Assembly (NCBI GenBank): GCA_027623235.1
Contig: JAQBVJ010000007.1
Coordinates: 38,876-102,875, forward strand
DNA: 64,000 bases
Direction of reading: 5' to 3'
Source of the DNA: Planctomycetota bacterium
GTDB lineage: Bacteria; Planctomycetota; Planctomycetia; Planctomycetales; Planctomycetaceae
The position numbers were made by a program, and so were the translations under genes. Shown piece by piece: positions 43,915 through 53,444 of this stretch (the first letter of the stretch is position 1; each line of letters starts with the position of its first letter). The notes beneath the pieces are model-generated. The model worked only from the letters and a program-made list of their open reading frames with translations. It did no database searches and was not told the origin of the DNA.

Positions 43915-45597
43915 TCAGTGGTTCACAACGAATTCTGTCGACGTCAGCATCGCCCAGGCGACATTCGCCAGGGCCTCGCTGCGACGCTCTTTATTTTCTT
44001 CCAGGTACGACGCGAGCTGCTGTCGTTCCTCGTCAGTTGGTTTTCGAGTCAGCAGCCTCAGGAAAAGATGATCGATCGCGGCCTGGTCGGTTTCCGTCTT
44101 GAGAAGATCTTCAACCAGCGTTGCTGAGCCGGACTCAAGGCACTTTTGAATTTTCGACTCGTGCATCAGATAAAGAGCTCCCTTGACTGACGGCTCGAAT
44201 TCGACCTCGGGCTCTTTGGGCCCGCTGCCGAAGTTGGTTTTGAAATCGGCAAGAGCCGTTTTCAGCTCGTCAGATTTCGCGACGAGTTCCTCAAGCGTGG
44301 CCTCGTCGATCGTTTTGATTTCTTCCTCGGGCTTCTTGGCATCGACGAGACCTTTTCGGATCGAGCGGCGGACGGCGTCAAACCGGCCGGTGGCGATGCC
44401 GACGCTCCAGTAAAGCTGCTCGGCCGAGACACGTTTTTCGATCGCGACGGCGTAGCTCTCGCGAGGCGGTTCGGCTTCGCCTGGCAACATGCTGCTTCGC
44501 TGGTAGGTATTCGTCCTCGCCAGCTCGCCCAACAGCCAGCGGATGTCGAATTCGTGCGCGACGAATTCGGATGCGAGCAGGTTGAGCAGTTCCGGATGCG
44601 TCGGTGCATTGTCCGCGTGCTGCAGGTCAAGCGGCTCGACCAGGCCTCGGCCCATCATCACGAACCACAAACGGTTGACGATGTTTTTCGTGAAGATGTC
44701 GTTCTCTTTTGCGGCCAGGCCTGTGGCGAGTTCGTTCAGCGGGCTGAACTTCGGGACGCCTGGCTTGCGAGTTTTCGGGTCGGCAGCCACTGCGAATTCC
44801 TCGCCCTTTTCAAAGACGGGAATCTCGACCTCACCGCGGCCAGGGACAACGGGTCCGGTCTGGAGGGCGACCTGCTCGAAGACCGATTTGAATTCCTTTT
44901 TCGCCTGCATCACCTTTTCCGAGACCGCCGGAAACTGGACGTCCCGCCGCGTCTGCACATTTTCGAAGATCATGTGCAGACCCTGGAAATCCTTCTGGTA
45001 GTAATGCGGGATCGTGAGGTGGTTGTGGCACTGAGCACACTGCAGATCGACGCCCGCCAGCAGTCGCCCGACGTCCCGCGTCAGTCCGGGCACATCCACG
45101 GGCGCCATCGCCCCTTCCGAGACCAGCCGCTGCGTCACGAAGAACGCCGCCCCGCGCAGCTCGTCGTTGTCGGCGTCCGGATTCAGAATCGCTCGGGCCA
45201 TCACGTGCCACGGTTTGTTCTGCTCAAAGCAGACGCGCAGAAACTTCAGCCACTCGTCGTTGTCACCGCGCCGCTCCATCAGCATGACATGAAACAGCTC
45301 CTGCATTCGTCGCGGGTAATCCGGACCGGTGAGGAGCTTTTCGATGAGCACACTTCGCTTGTCTTCGGCTTTGTCTGAGAGAAACGCGTTTGCCTCAGCG
45401 ACCGTTGGAATCCGCCCGGCCAGATCGAGAGAAACCCGCCGGAGAAACTCGGCGTCGTCTGCCGACGGAGCGATCTCAACGCCGGTGGCCTGGGATTCAA
45501 TGAGTTGATCGATCTTCGCGTGGAGCGGCTCGGCCGACGCTGCTTCGGACGCTGCTGCCAGCACGACACTCAGGGAAAGCCGCGCGAGCCACCTCAT
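43915..45597 (-). CDS. Exported DUF1549/DUF1553-type protein
   Basis: The 560-residue protein has a signal peptide (LSLSVVLAAASEAASAE), a DUF1549 domain (FLRRVSLDLAGRIPTVAEAN, then LQCAQCHNHLTIPHYYQ with CxxCH) and a DUF1553 domain (KNIVNRLWFVMMGRGLVEPL, LARTNTYQRSSM). A helical linker near residues 420-460 is rich in Glu and Lys. It is a close paralogue of the protein at 26157 and is followed by a DUF1501 gene 98 bp downstream with the palindrome between. Its start at 45597 lies 35 bp after the upstream small gene. Confidence 0.9.
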   Translation of the reverse strand: MRWLARLSLSVVLAAASEAASAEPLHAKIDQLIESQATGVEIAPSADDAEFLRRVSLDLAGRIPTVAEANAFLSDKAEDKRSVLIEKLLTGPDYPRRMQELFHVMLMERRGDNDEWLKFLRVCFEQNKPWHVMARAILNPDADNDELRGAAFFVTQRLVSEGAMAPVDVPGLTRDVGRLLAGVDLQCAQCHNHLTIPHYYQKDFQGLHMIFENVQTRRDVQFPAVSEKVMQAKKEFKSVFEQVALQTGPVVPGRGEVEIPVFEKGEEFAVAADPKTRKPGVPKFSPLNELATGLAAKENDIFTKNIVNRLWFVMMGRGLVEPLDLQHADNAPTHPELLNLLASEFVAHEFDIRWLLGELARTNTYQRSSMLPGEAEPPRESYAVAIEKRVSAEQLYWSVGIATGRFDAVRRSIRKGLVDAKKPEEEIKTIDEATLEELVAKSDELKTALADFKTNFGSGPKEPEVEFEPSVKGALYLMHESKIQKCLESGSATLVEDLLKTETDQAAIDHLFLRLLTRKPTDEERQQLASYLEENKERRSEALANVAWAMLTSTEFVVNH

Positions 45598-45632
45598 CGT
45601 TCATCCTCTTAAAGAATCGACGAGACAAATCA

Positions 45633-46037
45633 TTATTTGCCGTCGTCGTCGTGGAACTCATTCCAGCGTTGCCAGGCGTAGGTCCACTCCATCCACATTC
45701 TGAGGAAGGACCACAGCAGCCGCATCCTCGAAAGATTCTCGTCGGCCAGGTTCCCGGCAGCCAGCTTCGCGGCCGCGGCCGAGTCGCGAAGCTGCCAGCG
45801 ATCGGCCAGGATTTTTGCGATCGCGTCCGAGGTCAGATTCGGTTCGAGTTTCTCATCGAGCATTCCGGATCCGTCCGCGACGACGAACAGCTCGAACAGG
45901 CGACCACGGTACGGCTCCATTTCGAGCGGTCGCGTCTCCTTTTCCGCGTCCTCGATGATCGATTGAATCTGGTCAACGAGGTTCTGAGTCAAAGAGCTTT
46001 GGGAAACGGGAGTGCCAGTCTGCGTGTAATCAGTCAC
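45633..46037 (-). CDS. Small helical protein, first gene of the DUF1549-DUF1501-WD40 operon
   Basis: The frame is open from 46184, but GTG 46037 begins a more credible 134-residue protein (TDYTQTGTPVSQSSLTQNLV onward). The region above it is of odd composition and contains repeat-like DNA. The sequence is helix-rich and polar with a Trp-rich C-terminus (WTYAWQRWNEFHDDDGK) and no signal peptide. No known family was recognised. It is 35 bp before the DUF1549 gene and is presumably part of the same operon. The start choice is uncertain. Confidence 0.6.
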   Translation of the reverse strand: MTDYTQTGTPVSQSSLTQNLVDQIQSIIEDAEKETRPLEMEPYRGRLFELFVVADGSGMLDEKLEPNLTSDAIAKILADRWQLRDSAAAAKLAAGNLADENLSRMRLLWSFLRMWMEWTYAWQRWNEFHDDDGK

Positions 46038-46434
46038 GGGAAGGTCCTGAGTCAGGGCGAGAGCAAAGACGCGGGTCGCGGCGACGACGGTACTGCCGCC
46101 GGAAACTTCGGAAAATCTGCCGGCCACGGCCCAATGGCGGCTCGGCGAAGTTGCCCATCCTACGGCTTTCCGACGTCCAATCAACCGGGTACCGTGAGGT
46201 CTCTGAATTTCGGCGTTTGCCCTGACGATTCTGCGGACGTGGCCTCAAAGGGGCCTCAAAACTGTACAACGTCCAAACGCGTGAGCGAGGTCGAAAGTCG
46301 ATCGACCTCGCTCACGCGTCAGGTTACCTGCGGGATTATTGCCGAGAGTGGCTCGGCAGGAGCCTCGCACTTCCGTCCAGACCGACAAGACACGACCGTA
46401 CAGACTCAGCACTTTCCCCAGACAGGACCGACCC
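46038..46434. other. 397-bp divergent gap with a perfect 18-base hairpin
   Basis: The gap lies between divergent genes (minus-strand start 46037, plus-strand start 46435). It holds a perfect inverted repeat at 46277-46319 and a half copy of the GEAPAEP repeat near 46352-46369. No convincing gene was seen. Confidence 0.55.
46277..46319. repeat. Perfect 18-bp inverted repeat with 7-base loop
   Basis: ACGCGTGAGCGAGGTCGA (46277-46294) is the exact reverse complement of TCGACCTCGCTCACGCGT (46302-46319). No T run follows on either side, so it does not look like a standard terminator. It could be an operator or an RNA hairpin ahead of the ceramidase-like gene. Confidence 0.8.
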
Positions 46435-47976
46435 ATGAATTCCGAATTCCGTGATTCAGGCCGCAGGCGCGTTTTCTTTTCATCCACGCTGACAGGGTTT
46501 GTGCTCGCCGTATCGATTTTTCAGGGTGAGATCCTGCAAAGTGCCGAAGGCGGGTTGATGGCGGGGGCCGCAAAGGTGGATATCACCAAAGACGGACCGG
46601 TTAACGGACGCCTCCACGCACGGGCTCTCGTCGTGAAGAGCGAACAGGAGACCGTCGTTCTGGTGACGCTCGACGTCGTTTCGCTGGGAATGATCGGACA
46701 CATCGACAACGGATACCTTGGCCGAGTCCGCGAGCGGTGCGAAAAGGAGCTCGGCATCAAACCGAACAGCATTGTCATCAACACGAGCCACTGTCACGGC
46801 GTTCCGGCCGACGACACGGACGACCGCACGGTCCGCGCGATTACGCAGGCCGTGAAGAATATCGAGCCGGTGAAAGTCGGCATCGGAGTTGGCTATGAAG
46901 ACCGCATCAGCGAGAACCGTCGCTACAAACTGAAAAACGGCATGACGATCGACGCCCGGCACGCGTACTCGATGCCCGCTGATGAGGACGTCGCCGAGAT
47001 CGGTCCGATCGATCCGCAGATCGGCGTTCTGCGTCTCGACCGGCTCGACGGCAGTACGCTGGCGGTCGTCTACAACTTCGCCATGCACCCGATTCAGAAT
47101 GTTCCCGGTAAAGAAAACACGGCGGACGTCACCGGGTTCTCATCCGAAGTCATTGAGGACAACCTCGACAAGGGAGCGGTGGCTCTCTTCGTGCAGGGCT
47201 GTGGCGGAGACATCAATCCGATTTTCTACAAGCACACCGATCAGCAGCGCGATGCCGAGACGCTTGGCAATACGCTGGGCCTGAGCACGCTTAAGGCCGT
47301 TCGGAAAATTAAATGCACGAGCGACGAGCGGCTGACGCTGATCCACGAAATGGCGGAGATGCCGCGCGCGGACCTCGCCGGCCGCATCGAGGAAATGGAA
47401 GCCGAGAAGCTTCGTCTCGCGGGCACGCTGGGTGGCACGTCGCTCAACCTGAAAACGTTCCTGCCGCTCGTCGTGAAGTACCGGTTGTCGACCGAATTTC
47501 CATCGTACTACTCGCACACGTATCTGCTGGAGAAGGAGTTGGGCCGCAAGGGCCTGGAGCAGCTTGACGCGGAAAACCGAAACAACATCGCCGCCTACAT
47601 CCGCAACATCCAGACGATGGAGCAACTGACCCGCGTCAACACAAACCTGCGTCTGCTGAAGATGCACCACAAACAGAATATCGACGCCGGCAAGCGAACA
47701 GTCGACGTCGAACTGATCGGCATGCGGGTCGGCGATTTCGTGCTCACGACATTTCCTGGCGAGCTGACCGTTCAGATCGGCCTCAACATCAAGCAGGCCT
47801 CGCCGCACAAAACAACCTTCGTCGCCGGCTACACGAACGGCTACATCTACTACTGCCCGACGGCCGAGCAATTGAAAAATCGCGGCTACGCTCAGGAAGA
47901 CAGCGACTGCATTCTCGCTCCGGAGTGGCAGAAGAAGTACGAGGCGAGGGCGGCAGATATCCTGAGCCGGCTGTAG
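46435..47976 (+). CDS. Neutral ceramidase-like hydrolase, membrane-anchored or exported
   Basis: The 513-residue protein has an N-terminal hydrophobic helix (STLTGFVLAVSIFQGEIL) and a neutral/alkaline ceramidase N-terminal domain (PF04734): MAGAAKVDITKDGPVNGRLH, NTSHCHGVPADDTDD with a His pair likely binding zinc, and NFAMHPIQNVPGKENTADVT. The Gly-rich GCGGDINPIFYK also fits. Many bacterial members of this family do not cut ceramide and are of unknown specificity, so the substrate is not claimed. Two helical segments (about 320-410) interrupt the domain. The ATG at 46435 was chosen over 46339. It is divergent from the DUF1549 operon. Confidence 0.82.
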   Translation: MNSEFRDSGRRRVFFSSTLTGFVLAVSIFQGEILQSAEGGLMAGAAKVDITKDGPVNGRLHARALVVKSEQETVVLVTLDVVSLGMIGHIDNGYLGRVRERCEKELGIKPNSIVINTSHCHGVPADDTDDRTVRAITQAVKNIEPVKVGIGVGYEDRISENRRYKLKNGMTIDARHAYSMPADEDVAEIGPIDPQIGVLRLDRLDGSTLAVVYNFAMHPIQNVPGKENTADVTGFSSEVIEDNLDKGAVALFVQGCGGDINPIFYKHTDQQRDAETLGNTLGLSTLKAVRKIKCTSDERLTLIHEMAEMPRADLAGRIEEMEAEKLRLAGTLGGTSLNLKTFLPLVVKYRLSTEFPSYYSHTYLLEKELGRKGLEQLDAENRNNIAAYIRNIQTMEQLTRVNTNLRLLKMHHKQNIDAGKRTVDVELIGMRVGDFVLTTFPGELTVQIGLNIKQASPHKTTFVAGYTNGYIYYCPTAEQLKNRGYAQEDSDCILAPEWQKKYEARAADILSRL

Positions 47977-48075
47977 CGAAGAGACCGATTCAGAAGTTTT
48001 CGGGAGGGCGAAGTCGTCGGCCGGACCAAGCGCATCGCAGTTCCGGCAATTGGAACGGTAGATGACAGCAAGGCT

Positions 48076-48110
48076 GCCGGAGCGGCGCTGCGCTTCGGCC
48101 TACTGAAAAA
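48076..48110. repeat. Short intergenic repeat after the ceramidase gene
   Basis: GCCGGAGCGGCGCTGCGCTT followed by CGGCCTACTGAAAAAC matches the block at 11501-11533 with a few changes. It lies in the gap between convergent genes. Confidence 0.55.
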
Positions 48111-48155
48111 CTCACAGCCACTTCGGGTTAATTGAGGTCGCTCAAAAGCCGGGTC

Positions 48156-49307
48156 CTATTGAGCGACGGACTTCGAACCTTCCGGCGAGCCGGCGATTGG
48201 CATTCCCTTTGGCAGCGGTCGCCCGGCGACGATGAAGCCGTTTCGCTGAGCGAACGAGGCGACCTCGCGGTATTCGGAGAAGCTGTCCGGATAAACCCAC
48301 AGCGTGACCGCTGAGCCTGGTGGCAGCGCGGACAGCCGACGCCAGACAAGACCGTCTCTACGGATTGCGTTTTCGACGGCTGCTTCTTCGATGCCCTCGG
48401 TCGGGCGAATGACGAATTCGGAAAGGGCGATCTTGATCGCACCGGGCCCGGCCCGCAGTGCATCGACCGTGCTCATCACTTCCCGCTCGACGACATAGTC
48501 CAGCTGAAATCCCTCGACCGGGCCGATCTTGCCGGCATGCCGGTTGTACTTGATGAGCCAACTGCCGTTCTGCTGAATCTTTTCGCGAAGGATGCTCGTC
48601 AGTTCCTCGATCGGCACGTGGGAAATTTTTCCCTCACTGATTCGAAAATGGATCTCGTCGCCGAGCACGACCTGCCCGACGGGTGAGACACGATGCGCGA
48701 GTTGTTCCTTTGCCGATTTCGAGTCGGACCGTTTTGCGAGCTCCCGATTCACTTCGTCGAGCTGTCTGGCGAGTGCGTTCAGCTCCGCGGCCTGGAGACC
48801 TGCCTGTGTTTTCGCCTGAGCCTGCTCCGCGTCGAGTCGCTGTTGAGCCGCCAGCAGAACACGCATCGCCGCATCCGCCTCGTTCCGTTCCTGCTTCGCG
48901 CGAGCGGCCGCCGCCTCGGCTTCATTCGCTGCTGGTCGTCTGACCTTGCCGTCCAGTTGAGCCACACGATTCCGCGCGACATCACTCAGCGCCGCAAGTC
49001 GCGAGGCTTCTTCGATCGCGCTCAGCCGCCTTCGCCGCTCGGCTTCGTAATCCAGTTTCGCCTGCCGTTCGGATTCTTCCGCGAGTGCGGTCGCTCGTTC
49101 CGCTTCAGGATCCTCGTCGGGTTGAGGTTTCGGCTCCTCAGTCAAAGCCTCTGCCTCTCGCCCGTCCTCCGCCATCTCGACGGTCTCGCTCGCGCGCAGG
49201 CCGGCCAGCACGATCAGGATGATCAGAATCCCGACCAGGTTGGCAATGATGTCGAGGAACGAGTCGGAACCGAAATCCGGCTCGTCCTGAGATCCGCGGC
49301 GACTCAT
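48156..49307 (-). CDS. ExbD/MotB-like membrane protein with coiled coil, channel partner 2
   Basis: The 383-residue protein has one N-terminal membrane helix (FLDIIANLVGILIILIVLAG) with an Asp at its start, the position used by the proton-carrying Asp of ExbD, TolR and MotB. A long Ala/Glu/Arg-rich coiled coil follows (about 50-205), then a compact C-terminal domain with VEGFQLDYVVEREVM and VTLWVYPDSFSEYREVASFA. It starts with ATG 49307, overlapping the stop of the upstream partner by ATGA. It is the third gene of the ExbB-like operon. Confidence 0.7.
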   Translation of the reverse strand: MSRRGSQDEPDFGSDSFLDIIANLVGILIILIVLAGLRASETVEMAEDGREAEALTEEPKPQPDEDPEAERATALAEESERQAKLDYEAERRRRLSAIEEASRLAALSDVARNRVAQLDGKVRRPAANEAEAAAARAKQERNEADAAMRVLLAAQQRLDAEQAQAKTQAGLQAAELNALARQLDEVNRELAKRSDSKSAKEQLAHRVSPVGQVVLGDEIHFRISEGKISHVPIEELTSILREKIQQNGSWLIKYNRHAGKIGPVEGFQLDYVVEREVMSTVDALRAGPGAIKIALSEFVIRPTEGIEEAAVENAIRRDGLVWRRLSALPPGSAVTLWVYPDSFSEYREVASFAQRNGFIVAGRPLPKGMPIAGSPEGSKSVAQ

Positions 49308-51619
49308 GGAGCACCCCCTGCGGGTGATTCAAAAACCGATCCGTCACTGAAACGTGTTTCGACGGACACTCCATTTCGGCGCAGCGCGTCTTCGAGCGGA
49401 CCGCGCAGCAGATCGCCTCCCGGTTCAACGACCAGCGTCACGGCCGGCACCCAGTAGAACTGACGTGGCGGCACGCCCCATTCGGTCGCGACGCGGTCCA
49501 TGGCGAGGAGCGTCCAGTCGACGATCTGCGCAGGAGCCCGATCGTCCGTCCTCGTGATCTTGTATTTTCCGTCGATGACGATTTTTTCACGACTGGCGTG
49601 AATCACGATCGACTTCTCCAGAGCGATTGTCCCGGCCGGATTCCGGATACCCCATTGCCGGCGCACGTTCTGCGGTGGCTGCCGCCGCGGCGAGTTTCTG
49701 GAGGGAGCCGACATCGTCAACTGCGACTCCGGCGTGCCATCGGACGCCGCGCCCGGTGAGCCGTTCGTCGGCGCCGCACTTCCTGACGACGACGATTTCT
49801 GAGACGCCGCCAGATTCTCCGGCCGGCCTGCTGATCCGGACGGACTCGCGCCAGACGGATCGGATTCGGATCGAGGCAGTCTCTCCGGCGCAGTAAGTAA
49901 ATCACCCTCACCGCGTGGAAACGCCGCGTCGCCAGCGACTGACCCGGCACTGCCCGCGCCGCCGCCCGGTTGCGGATCGTCACCCGTCCCCGCAGATCCT
50001 CGCGGGTTCGCAGGCGCAGCGATCAATGGATCAGGGCCGGCTGAAAAGTCGAACGGCTTCGGCGGTTCCGGCTGGCCGGACGAGGTGCCGAGAGTTCCCA
50101 GCTGAGGAGCAGACCTCAGCCCGATGGGAAGATCACTCCCTCCTGCCCCGCCCGGTCCGGTGAGAAGGTTGGCGTTGCCCTCCGATGACCGGTTCTCCGG
50201 CGATCCGCCGGTGATCGAGCCCGGCGGGCCGGCCGGCCGCTGACCGACGCCGTTTCGTTCAGGCTCAGCTCCGCTGGAAAAGTCGTTGCCCGTTCGAATT
50301 CTCTCGCCACTTTGGGGATTGAAGCGAGCACCGCTCGACGCCAGACCCGCCCCCGTCCGCTCGGACGCGGTCCCGCTCTGGTGCTTCTGAAAATTGTTGC
50401 TGTTGAAGAAGCCGCTGCTGGCCGGCCCGGCTCCGTGACGCAGGACACGACTGTCGAAAGATTGCATATCACGCCCGGAGTTCGTCATCCCGGAAAACGT
50501 TCCGCGGCTGCCCGTCCCGCGAGGACCGTCGTCCTCTTGCCCGCTGCCGCGCGGCCCCGCTCCAATAGTCGTCAAGTTCTCGCTGAAGGTTGACTCAGGA
50601 GGACGGCTCGTTCGACCTGTCGCGAGCATTTCTGCAATCGCGGCGAGGGCCATCTCACGCGCGCGAGGATCGCTCGGCGGCGCGGAAAATTCGAAGTCTT
50701 CTTCGATCAACTCGTAACCTTGATCCGCGCCGAGTCCCGCGAGAAATTTTCGCGCGAGGTAAAACCCAACCGTGCCGCTCGGCCGGACGACGAGCAGGAC
50801 GTACGGGACCGGTTCCGATCCGGGGTACTTCTGCACCGAGTTGTGCGTCGCCCAGAACCGGACGATCTCATTCGCGCCGGCCAGCAGCGGATTATTTTCC
50901 GGCGTGAAGCCCAGCAACTGCTGCGGAGTCAGTTCGATTTCTTCCGAAACGAACCGGATCGACCGGTCCGTACACTCGATGATGATCGGCCGCCGATTCG
51001 TTCCGCTTTTGCCGTCAAACGGGACGATGACAAACTGGTTTCCGGCATTGAACTCGCGCTGTCGCTGCTCGATCATTTTTTTCGACTCGAGGATCGAAGC
51101 GAGCAGCCGTGCTCGTTCACTGTCGAGCTCGCTGAGTTGGTTCAGCGCCGCCTGTCGCGCCCGCACCGCCTGCTTCAAGTCTGTTTCCAGTTGCTTTCGC
51201 TGAGCTGCGGCAAGAGCCGTCTCGCGCCGCACAGTATCGACTTCCTCATTCAATGCAGCCAGATTCGCGTCGCGATCGCCAAGCGCCTTCTTCAGCGATC
51301 TCTCTCGCTCATCGAGACCGGCAAGAGTCCGTCGCAGCCCGTCCAGGTTCGGCATCGGCGGCAGCGGTTCCAGTTTCGCCTCAGCGAGAACCGGCTGCGG
51401 CTCGGAGACAACCGGCAGAAGCGGCACTTCGATCACGGGTTCGGTGACTTCCGGCCCGTCCCGCTGGCTGCGTACTTCCTTCGCTTTCGCCACCGCATCG
51501 TCCCGCACCTGAGCCGACACGAGAACCAGCAACACAATCAGCGCACCCATCGTGCACATCAGCACGGCAAGGAACGGAAAAAGTGTGACGGGTGCCGCGT
51601 TGGGCTTCCTACGAGACAT
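49304..51619 (-). CDS. Large single-helix membrane protein with disordered linker, channel partner 1
   Basis: The 771-residue protein starts with one membrane helix (LFPFLAVLMCTMGALIVLLV), then a coiled coil of about 160 residues (near 90-200). A folded region and a disordered Gly/Pro/Ser-rich stretch (about 345-635) follow, the latter low in hydrophobic residues and full of GSG, GGG and PP. A C-terminal domain resembles the one in the downstream partner (EKIVIDGKYKITRTDD, then WVPAVTLVVEPGGDLL). No clear Asp sits in the membrane helix. It is 202 bp after the ExbB-like gene and overlaps the next gene by ATGA. Confidence 0.65.
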   Translation of the reverse strand: MSRRKPNAAPVTLFPFLAVLMCTMGALIVLLVLVSAQVRDDAVAKAKEVRSQRDGPEVTEPVIEVPLLPVVSEPQPVLAEAKLEPLPPMPNLDGLRRTLAGLDERERSLKKALGDRDANLAALNEEVDTVRRETALAAAQRKQLETDLKQAVRARQAALNQLSELDSERARLLASILESKKMIEQRQREFNAGNQFVIVPFDGKSGTNRRPIIIECTDRSIRFVSEEIELTPQQLLGFTPENNPLLAGANEIVRFWATHNSVQKYPGSEPVPYVLLVVRPSGTVGFYLARKFLAGLGADQGYELIEEDFEFSAPPSDPRAREMALAAIAEMLATGRTSRPPESTFSENLTTIGAGPRGSGQEDDGPRGTGSRGTFSGMTNSGRDMQSFDSRVLRHGAGPASSGFFNSNNFQKHQSGTASERTGAGLASSGARFNPQSGERIRTGNDFSSGAEPERNGVGQRPAGPPGSITGGSPENRSSEGNANLLTGPGGAGGSDLPIGLRSAPQLGTLGTSSGQPEPPKPFDFSAGPDPLIAAPANPRGSAGTGDDPQPGGGAGSAGSVAGDAAFPRGEGDLLTAPERLPRSESDPSGASPSGSAGRPENLAASQKSSSSGSAAPTNGSPGAASDGTPESQLTMSAPSRNSPRRQPPQNVRRQWGIRNPAGTIALEKSIVIHASREKIVIDGKYKITRTDDRAPAQIVDWTLLAMDRVATEWGVPPRQFYWVPAVTLVVEPGGDLLRGPLEDALRRNGVSVETRFSDGSVFESPAGGAP

Positions 51620-51821
51620 GAGGCTCCCTCTGCGAGGGAGGCGGAGGGGTGAGGGGTGAGGGGCAAGAGGTGGCAGAGCGTTGCCCTATGCGCAGGCTGG
51701 AGAGCACGCGCGCATCGCGATTCCAGTACGACGCCCGCTTGCTTGCGCTTCGGGCCACAGATTGAATGTTGCTCCCCAGCATGCTCGTCCCCCTCGCCCC
51801 TTGCCGCTCCCCGCTCCGCCA

Positions 51822-53261
51822 TTAAGCGGCCGGCCGGACTCGAGCGGTCAGAATGTGGACCGCCGCGTTGAGGCTGTGCAGCGTCTCATTCAGCGAGTCC
51901 GCGGCCTGAGCCACCTGCAGATTTTCGGCGAGCGTCTTCTCGACCGAGACAAGCTGTTCCTGCCCGCCTGCCAGTTTTGACCACGCTGCCGCAAGCTGCT
52001 GCTGCGCCTCGACCTGGGTCGCGATCGACGTCGCCCAGTTTTCGAGTCGACTTTCCCACTCGGTCGAATGCCGTTCGAAGGAACCGCTGAGAATCCTGAG
52101 CTGAGTGTGCTGCTCTTCCCGAGCGGCTGACAGTTCGGACCGGACTGCGGCAAGCATCCCGGAATTCTGATCGACAATTTCCTGAGACCGTTGCTCGTGC
52201 GTTTCGTGGGCGAGCTGCAGTGACCGTGCGGTCTGCTCGCCGGTTTCACGAACGCCCTCGATTAAGACCTCTCGCGCCTCGGCGAGCTGTCGGCCGTGAT
52301 TGTCGAGCGTCGCGTCGACTCCCGATCGAAGTGACGAAGCCAGTTCGATCTGGTGCTGCTCGAAGGAATCCACCCAGCGCGAACGGAGCTGCTCGACGGC
52401 GTGTTCCCAGTTTTCCGTCTGGCGACGGATCATGACTTCGGTCTGTTCCAGAAGCTGCGCGGCCGCCTGAGCTTCGGCCTCCGCCAGCGTACTACCCGAT
52501 CCTCCGGCCGCCGGAAACAGCTCGGTCATCCAACTGACGGCGAGCATTTCAATTTCGGCCAGAGTGCTCCGTTCAAGTTTTTCAACCAGGTACGCGCCGA
52601 AGACGAGAACAAGCGACAGGCCGAGCGCAAGAGCCGTCGTGCCGAACGCAACGCTCAGCCCGTTGGCCACCAGGTCGAACGACTGCGTCAGCTTCTGCGG
52701 GTCGAGATGTTTGATCGCCTGCGTAATTCCGACGACCGTCCCGAGGAAGCCGATGATCGGCACGGCCCAGGTCACGGTCCGAACGAAGGCGTAGCTGTGA
52801 TGCATCTGCTCGCCGGCGAACTCGGCGAGGTATTCCAGGTGGCTGTTCAGACCGGACGTCGACTTGCGGCTCTTCACGAAGGAACACAGATCGGCGAGGC
52901 GACTCACCGCCCATGTTTGCCGCTGCGGTGCCGGGAGCGAAGCGATCTGAGACTGAAGTCGCACGGCCGATTCCTCAGCAGCGAACCCTTCGGCCGCTTC
53001 GAAGGAATTGTTGAACGCTTTCTTCTGACTGGGTAGCCTCAACAGCTTGACGGCCAGCCCCGCAATGCCCGCCCAGAAAAGACACGTCGCCGTGTAGGCA
53101 AGTGGGTGTCCGCAGAAGAGCTCGTCCATGGGCGAGCCCCCGGCCACCACGAACGGCAGCAGGGAGTAAAACGCGACGGACAGGACGCTGCCCCAGAGTA
53201 GGGGTGAGCATTTCCAGCCGCGGCCGTTGAAGTCCGCGCGCGACGTCTGCTGATTGGTCAT
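51822..53261 (-). CDS. MotA/TolQ/ExbB-type proton-channel subunit with long coiled-coil tail
   Basis: The 479-residue protein has two N-terminal membrane helices (PLLWGSVLSVAFYSLLPFVV and LAYTATCLFWAGIAGLAVKL) and the MotA/TolQ/ExbB signature in helices 3-4: VTWAVPIIGFLGTVVGITQA, then NGLSVAFGTTALALGLSLVL. About 220 C-terminal residues are a Gln/Glu/Ala-rich coiled coil. Family members form the ring that converts proton flow into force (MotA, TolQ, ExbB). The tail is far longer than in TolQ or ExbB and recalls ZorA-type proteins. It starts the three-gene operon. Confidence 0.82.
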   Translation of the reverse strand: MTNQQTSRADFNGRGWKCSPLLWGSVLSVAFYSLLPFVVAGGSPMDELFCGHPLAYTATCLFWAGIAGLAVKLLRLPSQKKAFNNSFEAAEGFAAEESAVRLQSQIASLPAPQRQTWAVSRLADLCSFVKSRKSTSGLNSHLEYLAEFAGEQMHHSYAFVRTVTWAVPIIGFLGTVVGITQAIKHLDPQKLTQSFDLVANGLSVAFGTTALALGLSLVLVFGAYLVEKLERSTLAEIEMLAVSWMTELFPAAGGSGSTLAEAEAQAAAQLLEQTEVMIRRQTENWEHAVEQLRSRWVDSFEQHQIELASSLRSGVDATLDNHGRQLAEAREVLIEGVRETGEQTARSLQLAHETHEQRSQEIVDQNSGMLAAVRSELSAAREEQHTQLRILSGSFERHSTEWESRLENWATSIATQVEAQQQLAAAWSKLAGGQEQLVSVEKTLAENLQVAQAADSLNETLHSLNAAVHILTARVRPAA

Positions 53262-53444
53262 CGTCTGACTTTCTGACGGAATCTGTGTGAGGCCGGGTTG
53301 TTTGGCTCAAGAGCCCGACAATCCAGATCGGCGCACAGAGACCGCTTCGCCGCGCGCCGGCATACCCGTCAGAATCGGCAATCCTTACCGCGCGGCATGA
53401 GGAAGCCTCGGCGCAAAAAGCGACCGGACAATCAGACTGGTCAC

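Noticed and set aside
43428..44102. Plus-strand frame containing EGEAPAEP-like peptides.
   Set aside because: It is antisense to DUF1501/DUF1549 and the peptide is a translation of the palindromic repeat.
48156..53261. A Zorya anti-phage system (ZorAB with effectors).
   Set aside because: The channel protein resembles ZorA in its coiled-coil tail, but there is no peptidoglycan-binding ZorB-type domain and no ZorC, ZorD or ZorE-like gene next to it.
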